Assembly (NCBI GenBank): GCA_964618565.1
Contig: CAZUBA010000004.1
Coordinates: 1 to 64,000, forward strand
DNA: 64,000 nt
Direction of reading: 5' to 3'
Source: STC-113 sp964618565
GTDB taxonomy: Bacteria; Patescibacteriota; Gracilibacteria; BD1-5; UBA2023
Positions 53,501 through 64,000 of the stretch are shown one piece after another (within the stretch, counting starts at the first letter, position 1; each line of letters starts with the position of its first letter). The notes under the pieces are model-generated. The model did not search any database, was not told the origin of the DNA, and saw only the letters and a program-made list of their open reading frames with translations. The position numbers and the translations under genes are program-made.

Positions 53501-53530
53501 GTCCCCGGGTCAAGCCCGAGGATGACAGGA
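53501..53530. repeat. Divergent REP-like palindrome
   Basis: TCCCCGGGTCAAGCCCGAGG followed by ATGACAGGA. It is a GC-richer variant, in reverse orientation, of the repeat at 41003 and 50371, in the gap before recQ's 3' end. Confidence 0.75.
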
Positions 53531-53542
53531 TGCAGGATGAAT

Positions 53543-55825
53543 TTAATTCTTACTCATTATTGCAATATAAGCCTTTATATCAAAATATGAAACATTTGGA
53601 AATCATGAATCCTCAAGTTTATCCTTAATAGGCTTGAGCTTGATATTCTCTGCAAGCATTTCCGGTTCTATGAATTCCTTTATCTTTTCAAGATTTACAG
53701 GATCTACAAGTTTAAGAAGATCTTCTTCGCTTATCAGTCAATCCTCGAATAGCCTTACAATGTGTCATTCAATGGTAACAGTTGACATTTCACGTTCTTT
53801 TGCGATTTCTTTTATTCCTTTTCCTGATTCAAATAAGCTTAAGGTTTCAGAATAAGTATCGCTTGAAGTTTTCTTACCGGAACCTCCTCAAATTTTCAGT
53901 TTATCCTTTATTTTCTTGAAAATGTTTCATCTCGTTCTCATCGCAACGAATGTCTGAAGAAGAGATTCTTCATTGATAAGAAGTCATTCGGATTTAAGTG
54001 ATTGTTTTCATTTTTGAGTCAGAGAAAGAAGAGGATATTGTCAGAAAGATTTCTCGATGAAGCTCTGGCTGATTAGAGATTCTATTACGGCCTGCACAAG
54101 TTCCTTGGAATATTCTCATAAGATTCAATACTTATCATCCTCATCCAAACCCCATTCTACAAGCTTAGCATCTTTGCTTCATTGCAGGAATTTTGCTATC
54201 GTATTGAGTCAGAATCTATTATCGAATTTCTGGATAATGTCCATGACTATTTCAAAAACAGAAAGATTTACAGGATTTTCTATGTTTCAGTCAAGCATCT
54301 TGCTCTTATCGATACAATAATCGCATTTTCAGCAGTTATCTCCTAGTGTAGCCAAATCCTCCTCATCTCCGAAATAATCTAGAATGAATCTCTTTCTGCA
54401 GCTCGGATAAAAAAGCAATTTCTTGATCTGTTCTAGCTTGAAATATGCTTCTGTTTTAAGCAGCTCTTGTTTCTTCCAATCGATAAGCACCCCTGAAGAC
54501 GATCTTTTATCTTGCAATAAAGTAAGTCATCTTCATCTGAATTCTTCGCTTCAATCTGATGTGTATCATCTGTTGACGATTCAATATTTCTCCAATATCT
54601 TAATAATGCTTCATACTCTCATATCTGAGCTTATTTTTGATTCCTTTGCCATTACCGCCTGTGTCTTGAGTATCTGCTCGCCTTTTCATCCTCAAATATC
54701 AAAATCTTTATAAAGATAATCATAGAAATCAAGAACTTCGTTTTTTGAAGGATATGTATTCTCAATGAAAAATTCCTGGATTTTTGTATCTCAATAGCTA
54801 GCCAGTACCACTCAAAATGACCTTAGCCCGTCTCTTCATGCTCTACCGACTTCTTGATAATAACTTTCAATGCTTCAAGGAAGATTATAGTGAATTACAA
54901 ATCTTATATCTTTCTTGTCGATTCACATTCAAAAAGCATTTGTCGCGACTATAACTTTGGTTTTCGAGCTCATGAAATCATTCTGTATCCTGTCCCTATC
55001 TTCTGTATTCATGGCTCAGGTGTACATTGCCGTAGGGACTCATTTGCCCTTGAGATACTCAGTCACCTCATCTACAGTTTTCCGGCTTGAGCAATAGACT
55101 ATTCAAGATCATGCGGTCTTAGAAATAATTTCAAGGGTTTTTTCTAGCTTATTATCTTTTTCGCTTATTTCCCTTACAAGGATTATTATATTTTTTCTAT
55201 CAAATCATCTTGTGAAGACATTGTAATCAGTGAGTCATAATCTATCTACTATATCCTCTCTTACTTTCTTGGTTGCAGTTGCAGTAAGTGCCATTATAGG
55301 AAAATCCTTACCTATCTTTATCTTTTCCAGGAATCATTTGATTCTCATGTAACTTGGCCTGAAATCATGTCCCCACTGGCTGATACAATGAGCTTCATCA
55401 ATTGCTATCAAAGCTATTTTACATCTGTTTATCACGCTTAAAAATGCATCGGAATTAAGCCTTTCAGGAGCAATGTATAGGAATTTTATAGGGTTTCATT
55501 CAGAAAAATCAGTTGAATCCAATTCGCTTAATATCTGATTCTGTTCGCTTTGAGAAATTGTAGAATTAATTACTTCGGATCTTATTCATAGCTCATTCAA
55601 CTTATCTATCTGATCTTTCATCAAAGAAATCAGGGGAGAGATGACGATTGTCAGTCACTCCATTACAACTCATGGCAACTGATAAGTCAATGATTTTCAT
55701 CATCATGTAGGCATGAATACGAGGGTGTCTTTTTTGGCTATTACACTATCAACTATCTCCTTCTGTCATTCATGGAAAGCTTCTAATTTAAATACATCAT
55801 TCAACGTTTTTTCCAGATTCAGCAT
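53543..55825 (-). CDS. recQ: RecQ-family DNA helicase
   Basis: A 760-residue superfamily 2 helicase: Walker A FMPTGGGKSLTYQLP (two of the three glycines TGA), TIVISPLISLMKDQ, DEAHCISQWGHDFRPSY, ALTATATKKV, YCSSRKTVDE, ATNAFGMGIDKKDIRFVIHYNLP and YYQEVGRAGRDG. The RecQ-C zinc site is intact (CRKRFILDYFGDE ... CGKCDYC), followed by a winged helix RQC part and a C-terminal helical region that may include an HRDC-like or HTH domain. RecQ acts in recombination and stalled-fork repair. It is flanked by a 26-bp direct repeat. Confidence 0.96.
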
Positions 55826-55907
55826 TGTTCGCAATTTATTGTTATAAAAAGAGTATACTCAAAATATGAAAATATCATATTATAAAAATATAATAGTGAG
55901 GCATAAG

Positions 55908-55933
55908 CAGAAAAATATTGAAAAAAACAAGAA
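55908..55933. repeat. 26-bp direct repeat, right copy (flanks recQ)
   Basis: Identical to 53392-53417 over 26 bases. The two copies bracket the whole recQ gene at a distance of about 2.5 kb. Confidence 0.65.
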
Positions 55934-55981
55934 TAATTTATTGAATTGCTTTAGGATAGTATTATTTTGGCATATTTATTA

Positions 55982-56009
55982 TTGACATAAACGTATGTTT
56001 CATTATAAA
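55982..56009 (+). promoter_or_regulatory. Sigma-70-type promoter of the M49-like gene
   Basis: A perfect TTGACA (55982-55987) followed after 16-17 bases by TATAAA/ATAAAT (56004-56010). The ATG at 56036 lies about 27 bases downstream. Confidence 0.7.
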
Positions 56010-56035
56010 TCATTATGTATTTTTAAATAACAACA

Positions 56036-57649
56036 ATGAATAAGACTTCAGACGCGATAATGCCAAGCTACACATCAATTCCTAAAGAAGATATTTACAC
56101 GAAAAAAGTGAAGCAAGATGTCATAAGTTTGCTTCAGGATGAGAGCTTCAAATGAATATTATCCATGCAGGTAAAAAGCCTTAACAGCTTTATAGCATTC
56201 AATAAATCTGCAAATGAGGCTTTAAACGAATTATTCATTGTCAGATACAGACTCAATCTCAAAGAGCAAAAATTCATAGAATCCTTTAAATCATCGAATA
56301 TTTCAACATTCAAATGAAATGATAAAGAAAAAGAAGAAATAATGGATCTTATCGAAAAGAAAAAATATGCGTTTCAGAAATTGTTGGTTGAATGCATAGA
56401 AAGATGAAATTTCTACTTTCCAAAAGAGGATCTTGATGATATAGTAAATCTTATATGAAGTTGAATCTTTGAATGGAAAGATTCTTTGTATAGAAAATAT
56501 CTAAAGCTGATCGAAACCAATCATCAGATAGATTTATGAAGCAAATTGTATTATGGGCTTCCCGATTGAATGAATGCATGATCATACAAATCTTCTTTGC
56601 TTTCCTCAGATGTTGATCCCAAAAAGATACTCAATATCCACAACGACAACATAAGGAACTACTTGGCAGAGCTTATTTGCCTATCTTCCATTTGAAACAA
56701 TAATTATGATGATTGGATAAAGGCTGAGAAATGCGAGTCTGATAATTGGTGATGAACCAGTAATTTGGTATTTTTGGCACCGATGGAAAATTATATCCAT
56801 AAGAACTTTGTGGATCCTGAATTTCTAGTGCTTCTTAGGGAAAAAACAGAATTCACACCAGCAGAATTTGAGAATCTTTCAATGAAATTTTATTGAAATA
56901 GCTATGGCATGGACAAGGTGAAGGCTTATTATGTCGAAGAGATATTGAAATGATGAAACGCAACTTTTGAGCAATATTTATGAAAGACATTTCCGAATGA
57001 CGTAGAGCTTAAGAAGAATTTATGAACCTTTATCTGAATCGTAAAATGAGAATTTGCTAAGACCTTCAATGAATACTATAAAATGATTGCAAAGATATTC
57101 AATATTGAGCTCTCGGATATGATTGCCCTAAAGGATGAGATCGTAGAATGATCGAAAAAAGAAACGACTTTCCATGAATATTGACATTCTTTATTTTGAT
57201 CTAAGAGCTCCGATCTTGAGGAGACCAAAGCATCGCTTTTTTATTGGCTGCACTTGTACAATAAATATGTAGCTTCCAATGCTGAGCTTGAATTGCAAGA
57301 AATCAAAAGAATCATGTATTCATTTACTATAGATTTTACAAGATATATTTCACGCATGGAAGAGCCGAGATACAGGAAATATGTATACACTTCTCAGATA
57401 CTGCTTCATTATATGCAAGACAACTCTTTATTGTGGTATGATAGTGAAAAGAATTGCCTTAATATGAATCTTGATAATGAATCGGAAACAATAATAAGAT
57501 TCAAGAGCCTTTTAAGGGATCTGGCTGGAGTTTTGGATACCATAAAATCAATTTATGATGACAATGATCCGCAAAGAGAGCAGAATCTCATTAATTATTA
57601 CGACGAAGAGACTCTCCCAACATTACAATTGCTCTATAAGAATTTTTAA
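56036..57649 (+). CDS. Metallopeptidase, dipeptidyl-peptidase III (M49)-like
   Basis: A 537-residue protein with a zinc motif KKETTFHEYGHSLFGSKS (HExxH with Gly before the second His) followed by LEETKASLFYWL. This is the M49 arrangement, in which a downstream Glu in an EE(C/T)-(R/K)-A(D) motif completes the zinc site. M49 enzymes release dipeptides from small peptides. The rest is helical, consistent with the family's two-lobe fold. No signal peptide, so it is probably cytosolic and used for peptide scavenging. Glycines are often TGA. Confidence 0.8.
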
Positions 57650-57654
57650 ATTTA

Positions 57655-58320
57655 TTAAATATTTGACGTAAGCTTGCCCATCTGCAGACCGAATGTAAGT
57701 TCTCACATTTCACACAATGAATTATGATAATTCTTTTGGCTTCTCAGAATATTGAGAAATGTGTATCTCAGATCTCTAAGCAATTTAAGCAGTTCAGGGA
57801 TTCATTTTACCCTAGTAGAGTTTTTATGATTATCATAAAATGATATTATATCATCTATTTCATTCATTATTCTCATAATCACTGCATATCATATCGAAGT
57901 TTCCTCTACGTCATCTCTGAATGTTTTTTCGGCGATGAATCGGTTTATTTTTTGTGCCCATCAACCTCACTTAATTCAAAGAAAATCAAATATTTTAGCT
58001 TTCATCATTTCTGAATCTATCATCTGGTTGGTTTGAAGTTTATGAGCCGACAGAAATGAATTCAGAGCTTCAGAAAATTCAAAAGTATTAGTGTAGAATA
58101 CATCTATATATCTCTGATCCAGAAGATTTCAGTTACTGATATGAACAAATTGCTTATTGCCAAGAATTATTCTGATTTTCTCTTTATTTCCTAATATGAG
58201 CCTCATAGAATCTTTTCAAAATTTAAATTTTGAAACCTGATTCAATTCTGGATTGTTTATTATCTTAAATATGGTTTCTTGCAAGTTTTTACTTGATTCC
58301 TCAGGTGTTAGTTTGTTCAT
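57655..58320 (-). CDS. Unknown 221-residue protein
   Basis: ATG 58320 to TAA 57655-57657, five bases from the end of the M49-like gene on the other strand. The N-terminal part is charged; the middle (KIFDFLGIKGGGWAQKINRFIAE) has a Gly cluster encoded partly by TGA; the C-terminal half is helical (LLKLLRDLRYTFLNILRSQ). No signal peptide or membrane helix. Not recognised. Confidence 0.7.
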
Positions 58321-58394
58321 TTTAGCTGGAAAATATTATTTATAAAATAAATAATAAATAAATTAGATATTTTGTCAAAAACATTTTGCCGACA

Positions 58395-58952
58395 TTACTT
58401 CTTTATCACCATTATTCCATCATCTGCATCTATTTTCAATACATCATATTTTATCCCATTTTCTTCAAGATATTCATAAAGCCCCACCATCTTTTCTTTG
58501 AATTTTATTACATCATCAATTACTATAGTGGCACCATTTTTAGCTTTTGGCCAAGATAATTCAAGAAAATCCTTGCTTCGCCTTTTCATTCCATCAATGA
58601 AAATAAAATCAAAGCTATCATCCTCAAGCGTAGGAATAATATCCAATGCCTGTCAATGAATCAGCGTCGTATATTCTTCCAATCCTGCATTTGCTACATT
58701 TTCAATTGCCTGATTATGAGATAATATTGAAAATTCTATTGAAGTGATATGCCCGCCCTGTTCAGATAATACGGATCCGAAACAAATTGCAGAATATCAG
58801 TTTGCAGTTCATATTTCAAGCATATTCTTAACATTGCCCTCTTTGACCAGATTCATCAGAAATTCTGCATTCTCATCTGTTATATTAGGCACTTCATTGG
58901 CAAGGCCGAATTCCCTTAACTCTTTAAGGACTTGTTTTATTTTTGGATTCAT
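58395..58952 (-). CDS. Class I SAM-dependent O-methyltransferase
   Basis: A 185-residue protein of the family 3 O-methyltransferase type: motif I NMLEIGTANGYSAICFG, motif II region LIHGQALDIIPTLEDDSFDFIFIDG, and KNGATIVIDDVIKFK. The fold and motif spacing match catechol/caffeoyl-CoA-type methyltransferases from bacteria. The substrate is unknown. Glycines include TGA, and the start MNPKIKQVLKEL is the first ATG. Confidence 0.87.
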
Positions 58953-59030
58953 GATTTCATATTTCAATTAGATTTGCACATTATAGTGAAATGGCGGATA
59001 TTGCAAATTACAAACTTTCGATAATTCATT

Positions 59031-59072
59031 CAAATAAACAATCCCCAAGCAAGCTTGAGGATTGTTTATTTG
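59031..59072. terminator. Bidirectional intrinsic terminator
   Basis: CAAATAAACAATCC and GGATTGTTTATTTG form the arms of a long hairpin with CAAGC/GCTTG inside it. On the minus strand it ends the transcript of the membrane-protein gene that stops at 59078. Confidence 0.88.
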
Positions 59073-59077
59073 AAATA

Positions 59078-61596
59078 TTATCTGATTTTAGTTAATAATT
59101 CTTGTATTTTTTCTTTTTTCACACCCGTGAACATTTTCTCTAATAATTCAATTGCCTTGTCGTCTGATAATCAATCCAAGATTCAGCTTAATGCGTCTTT
59201 ATCTTCTTTTGAGATGCTTATAGTTTTATCGGATATAATTGCATCTTTAGATAAAGCTACGACCTTATGTTCAGTTACTCATTCTAATTTTAATTTGATT
59301 TCAGCTGGCGTTCATGCTTGTTTATCTGTTATACTATGTTCTACCCTATCAACTTTCGGTTTTACAGCTGAAGCGGCAGCTGGCTCATCTCCATCCTTAT
59401 TTTTGGTAAGAGCATATTCTCTTCATTTTATTTTATCTCAATATAGTAACGTTCATAATAGCTCTGCATCAACTTTTCAATTTTTGATAATATCAGAACC
59501 TCCGGCTCAACCTGCGACAATAAATCACGGCATATCAGCTCTATTATTTTTATTTGCATCCAAGGCCTTTGCAAGTGCCATTTCCATTGCGATAACATTT
59601 GAATCTGTTCTTCAATGTTTTGCTGCATAATTCTTTAATTCCTCCCCTCTCTCTTTCAATATTTCTTTAGTCGCAGCAGCACTGCTTACATCTTGTATGA
59701 ATTTATCTTTCACAGAAGCGGGAATAGTATTGACTCAAAAAGTTCTATTGATTCTATCTTGTATATCAGCAACTGAATTACCTGTCTTGGTATCCAGCGC
59801 TTGCTTCGGCATATCTGCAACTCTTTGCATTCATGCGACAGACATGCTCTTTCAGCCAGGCAACGGTATAGGTGCATATTTTGGAGATTCTTTTATCAGT
59901 TTTCATACAGAATCTCACANNNNNNNNNNNNNNNNNNNNNNNNNNNNNNNNNNNNNNNNNNNNNNNNNNNNNNNNNNNNNNNNNNNNNNNNNNNNNNNNN
60001 NNNNNNNNNNNNNNNNNNNGGTATAGGTGCATATTTTGGAGATTCTTTTATCAGTTTTCATACAGAATCTCACATTGATTTAAATGGTGCAGCGGCAGTT
60101 TCAGTAATCTTATTCGCTCATAATGCAGCCATTACTGACATCCATAATACTCATAGTGCCAGAAAATTGATTATTATCGTTCAGATTATTCATCTTCAAG
60201 TCGTAAGCACTCAATTGGCATTGGCTTCTGTCTTCTTTGAAAGAACTCAAACAGTCTTAAAAGATACATCTCAAAAGATGAATTCCTGTGTTGAGTCTCA
60301 AATATCATTTATTGTGACAACATCTGACTCAAGTTTTTCGGTCGTAGTCAAAGGTCAGTTGCTTTGTACCGCAGAAAGGAATACTAATCAAAATGATAAT
60401 GCAGCTGCCACATAAACTGGGACCATTGCAAGTGATATCATTTCTCATATAGAAAAATTCGCCTTTTTGAATTCGCCTCATATTTTTCATTCTTCTTTGA
60501 AAAAATAAGCAAGTCAGAATGCCGGAGAGAAAATGATATATATCCATAGCTTCGCCATCCTGCTGAATAATGCGAATATTATTGCAAGCAGCAGTATTCA
60601 GAACATAATGAAGAATATGATTGAAAATCATCATTTCAAAAGCAGATCAAATATGCTATTAAGTGATTTTACTTCAGTAATATCTATTTTCTGCGCTTCA
60701 GGAAGCTTAAATATTCAATATGCATATGCTGATAAAAGATTGAAGACTGATCATTTCGGTCAGGTCAACATATCCATTATGCTTATACATCATGTTTCAT
60801 CTTTTTCGCAATCGTTTGCTGTGAATTTTCAATTCATTTTCACTGCCGAAGTTCCAGATCATGCACTTGAAGTTCATGTTCAGGTATTTGTACTTGTCTG
60901 ATCATATATTATGCTTTTAGGTATTGTTTTCTTATTAATAAAATGGGTTCCATTTCATCAAGAAGTTGTATTTATCGTTTCTATCGGAAGCCTTATTACA
61001 GATGCTGTAAGAATGGATGCAAGACTCGTAACTCAGCTGACCAGAAACCAAGAAAAGGGCACTATAAGTATACCCACAATTAGCCTTGGAAGAGCTTGAG
61101 AAATCTGAAAAGTGCTCTTCTTTTCTGAAAATATGTTTACGAATGCAATATAAATAAGAATGAAAGCAAAGGCAACATAGACTATATTACCGATGGTCAC
61201 CCATAATGCATGGAAAACTGCCCTGAGTCAGAATATTTCTCAGTATGTCCAGTCTGGGGAAAGCAGCCATCAGGCAAGCATAACGAGCGGCCCGATAAGA
61301 AATGTCATCAATCAAATTCAGAAGTTCAATATTTCTACAGCTCATGCTGCAAGGTCTGAAGGTTTTTCTGCAGCAAAAGCCAAATCCCTGAAAAACCAGA
61401 ACATTATGATGAACATTCATAATAATCTCAGATTATGCAATTGAGAAAAGAAAAGTCTGGTTTTCAAGTAGGATATCCTAATATCCAAAACCTTGTCATG
61501 GACAGCATCCTTTACTACTCGAGTAAGATTTGAACGAATATGCTTTTTTATTTGTCTTTTATTTGCCTTTAAATAGGCAAGAAGATTATTTAGCAT
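59078..61596 (-). CDS. TrbL/VirB6-like polytopic membrane protein (contains assembly gap)
   Basis: Read from ATG 61596 to TAA 59078-59080. After a basic N-terminus come about seven membrane segments in the first 520 residues, including a signal-like one ending AFA. A soluble C-terminal tail (~270 residues) has Lys/Glu-rich helices. The many small and aromatic residues in the membrane part and the soluble tail resemble TrbL/VirB6-type secretion components, which CPR genomes often carry. Removing the 100 N plus one 55-base duplicate makes the frame continuous (787 residues). Family assignment is tentative. A weak AAGGA precedes the start. Confidence 0.7.
59920..60019. other. Assembly gap (100 N) with duplicated flanks
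   Basis: Exactly 100 N. The 55 bases before it (59865-59919) are repeated unchanged right after it (60020-60074), so the two contigs overlap and the gap is an artefact. Deleting 155 bases restores the reading frame of the surrounding gene. Confidence 0.97.
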
Positions 61597-61783
61597 GGTT
61601 TTCCTTTTTTATTTTTGTATTAAAATAATTCTATCTCTAATATTAAATCATATTATTAAGGATAATGCAAAATAAATAGGCTTTTTTTACACCTACTATT
61701 ACTTGACAAAAGTTATTTTTTGATTGAAAGATTAAGCGGAAATTACTTTATCCTTCTTAGATTTAGATTAATACGAAAATTTC

Positions 61784-62329
61784 TTAAAGATAATTCTTCA
61801 TTTCTTTAATTTTATCTTCCCTGCCCGCTTTGCGTAGATAGAATTCTCATAGGTCGGTTTGTCAGTCTCACATCAGAGCCACTCATAGGTCCTCCATTAT
61901 CAATTGATCTTCTTGAGCCAGATTAAGAGCCCTTTTCAGTATGGTTATTCCTTTTTTCACTTGCCCGATCATGTTATAGCCCCATCAAAGATTCCTTAAT
62001 ATCTCAGGGTTGTTCGGGAACATCTCATTAGCTTTTTCAAGCAGCTCCACTCATCTCTTGAAGCTTCACTTGGAAATATAGATATAACCTGAAAGATAGA
62101 GTCCTGTTGCAGAATCAGGATTCAGATTCTGTGCAAAACGCATAGCGTGTTCGGCTTTCTCGATTTCGCCTTCAAACAAATAAATATCTGCAAGCTCCTC
62201 ATAGAGCCTGTAATCATCCGTATAGGTAGAAAGGTATTTTTGTACTTTTTCTCTTGCGGTAGTATAATCTCAAGAATTTTTTAATTTCTCTATTTCTTGT
62301 ATGTACTGGGCATTTTCAATCATTTTCAT
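61784..62329 (-). CDS. Tetratricopeptide-repeat protein
   Basis: A 181-residue protein made of TPR-like helix pairs: IEKLKNSGDYTTAREKVQKY, RLYEELADIYLFEGEIEKAE, ATGLYLSGYIYISKGSFKRG, PEILRNLGWGYNMIGQVKKG and IMEDLGVALMGDGQTDLG. The TPR positions of Gly and Ala are kept, several encoded by TGA. TPRs mediate protein-protein contacts. With the neighbouring membrane and PKD proteins it may serve envelope assembly, but this is inference. Confidence 0.88.
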
Positions 62330-62479
62330 TTTGTATGCTATAAAATATTCTTGTATATTTTATAGCAAAAAACATTCAAATCAAGAGAATATTATTTTTT
62401 AAGGTTTTTGTTGATGCATAATAAGTTTGCCTTGACTTACTAAAAGACTTTTTGATGCCCCTCTTGATTTTTCTGGTAA

Positions 62480-64000
62480 TTAAAGTTTTCTCTTCAAATA
62501 AATGAACAAGATAGTAATGCTCAGTATTACCATGAAAGAAGCATATGCTTTTTCTTTGCCAAATGAGCCAAAAAATGAAGATGGAATTATTTTATATTTC
62601 TTTTCAGATACAATAAGAGCCTTTTGTTTCTTGGCCGCTTTCTTCTTTTTCGCCTTCAATTTCTTCTTTGCAGGAGGGATTTTGGAGACATGGATATGTA
62701 TTGCTTTTTTAAGTATAGCGATATCATTTTCATCAGATATGCTCAGTGTGGCAAGATATCTTCATGGTGCATAGTTGATAGTTTTAGGGTTTGCTCAGGT
62801 AAAAGTGAGTCAATTGCCGAAATTCCATAGATACTTGAATCAGTCTATTTTTGATGTTTCCAATCAAAGGTTTATGCTGCATTCTTTTCTGGTTTTGCAA
62901 TCTATTGAGTCGCTTTTTTTGAAATATAAGTTTTTTGATTTTTTTCATTGGAGCTTTAATTGAAAATTGCCTATGAAATCGATTTCCTTTTGGGTTCTTG
63001 CAAGAAGCTTATCCAATAATTTTTCTACTTCCAGCTCCTCTTTGGTCACTTCTAACATCTCCTTTAATAAATTTGAAAATTCTTTAAATTCATCCTTTGC
63101 GGCATCTTTTGGTTCAGCTTCTTTTTTTGCTTTTTTTTCCTTGATTCTGGGCTGAAATTCCACATAAAAGAAATCTTCTTGCTTGTTTCAAAGAATGTCA
63201 GTAACAACCAATTTTATCTGATAGCTTCATGAAGAATATTTTATTGTCGGAGGGTTTCTTTTGTCTGAAGTAATGGAGTTGCCAAAATCCCACAGATAAG
63301 TAAGTTTGCCTCTTATTGTTCATGAAAATGCATTTTCAACATTGAAATTAAGTGAGCAAAAATCATATGATGAGCAATGAAGGACGTTTCCTTCTAATTT
63401 TTTGAATTCAGAATCAGTAACTCATTCAAGCCTGATTTTGAAAATGCTTCATGAATTTACTGTTTCACCTGCAGAAGCTACGGGATTTCAGAAAATGTAA
63501 TTGTTTTTTAATTTAAAGTATTTTTCTTTGTAATTATTTTCATTTCACTTTTCTGAAATTCTCAAAATAATAAGGTAAGTTCATGGCCTATATTTAATGT
63601 AATTGGGATTACAGCTCAGTTGGTTTCATTCAGCAAAGACTCATCATCAGAAATCCCATAAGCAAACATACTTGCTTTCATTTCCCTCGAAGCTAGTTTT
63701 TCAATTGAAATTTACGCTGCATTCAGCCTTATTGCAAACATTTTCAGAATCAAGTCAGCTTTGGATTGATATGATTGGAGTTGGGACAACAATGACTTGA
63801 GGCATATTAGAAATTGTGATTTTCTTGCTTTTGAAATTCAGAGGATACAATTTTTCAAATATCTTAAACTCGATTTCTGTTGTTCAAGTTCAGAAAATAA
63901 TGGCAGATGGATTGCAAGTTTCTGAAATGTCCCCTGTTCAGATCGACATGCTACAGTTTAAATTGCCATAAGCTCAGGAAAATGAGGCCTCAAGAGAAAA
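62480..64000 (-). CDS. PKD-repeat surface protein, N-terminus outside window
   Basis: The frame is open from base 64000 to TAA 62480-62482, at least 506 residues. Three PKD domains are visible by their WDFG/WNFG strands: SYVCLWDFGGGVF, LTYLWDFGNSITSD and FKYLWNFGNGLTF, each followed by a G-x-Y-x-(I/A) strand. Between the second and third lies a Lys/Glu-rich coiled coil, and the protein ends with a Lys-rich stretch and a membrane anchor (ASFMVILSITILFIYLKRKL). PKD domains mediate adhesion outside the cell. Pairs of Cys suggest disulfides. Probably a C-terminally anchored surface protein. Confidence 0.87.

Noticed and set aside
59055..59630. A 191-codon plus-strand open frame
   Set aside because: Antisense to the TrbL/VirB6-like gene tail. 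The minus-strand frame reads continuously with TGA as Gly and has the more protein-like composition.
60020..60074. Tandem duplication inside the TrbL/VirB6-like gene
   Set aside because: The two copies are identical and separated only by exactly 100 N, and the frame is restored when one is removed, so it is an assembly artefact.
1..64000. Widespread pseudogenes or selenocysteine insertion at TGA
   Set aside because: TGA falls at conserved Gly in essential genes (rpoD, dnaG, tsaD), there are many per gene and no SECIS-like hairpins follow. Recoding to Gly explains all of them.

Overview
The window comes from a bacterium that reads UGA as glycine (genetic code 25). Almost every gene is cut into short pieces under the standard code. 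Reading TGA as Gly restores full-length, recognisable proteins, often with TGA at invariant glycines: the GGDEF loop of the diguanylate cyclase, Walker A loops of RecQ and ABC-F, and the sigma-70 core. Genes end in TAA or TAG. The DNA is AT-rich, genes are compact, and most starts lack a Shine-Dalgarno sequence. This combination is known for Candidatus Gracilibacteria (BD1-5) and Absconditabacteria (SR1) in the Patescibacteria/CPR. I cannot separate the two from this window. No rRNA, tRNA, CRISPR array, transposase or prophage was seen.

Layout. 0-10 kb: a 5'-truncated unknown gene, a PAS-PAS-GGDEF cyclase, dUTPase, two overlapping paralogous unknown genes, a stand-alone Pol I-type 5' nuclease, a cell-wall hydrolase and a STAS protein. 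10-19 kb: FemX-like transferase, lipoprotein, tsaD, a membrane protein paired with ftsA, then dnaG and rpoD. 19-26 kb: YceD-like protein, a secreted CARDB-like protein with Tyr-Cys-Asn-Gly repeats, ABC-F ATPase, a Holliday-junction-resolvase-like nuclease and a family 4 uracil-DNA glycosylase. 26-34 kb: two divergently oriented pilin-LamG surface proteins around a TPM-domain gene, a MazG-APRT fusion and a TrmB-type regulator. 34-45 kb: NYN RNase, PIF1-WYL helicase, GAF-GGDEF cyclase, DnaQ exonuclease, HD hydrolase and a large receiver-domain protein. 44-53 kb: a long GapN-type aldehyde dehydrogenase, a bactofilin-like membrane protein, the NAD salvage pair pncA-pncB and a CYTH-uridine kinase-CYTH fusion. 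53-64 kb: recQ, an M49-like peptidase, a methyltransferase, a TrbL/VirB6-like membrane protein interrupted by an assembly gap, a TPR protein and a PKD-repeat surface protein cut by the window end.

The gene set fits a reduced, surface-active, probably host-associated cell: nucleotide and NAD salvage, DNA repair, wall remodelling, adhesion (pilin, LamG, PKD, CARDB) and c-di-GMP signalling. The most unusual signal is two genes (TPM protein at 28368-29249, small His-rich protein at 53138-53329) that use only GGN glycines, have perfect Shine-Dalgarno sequences and end their natural frame in TGA. They look like recent arrivals from standard-code bacteria, caught before adaptation to the recoded host.
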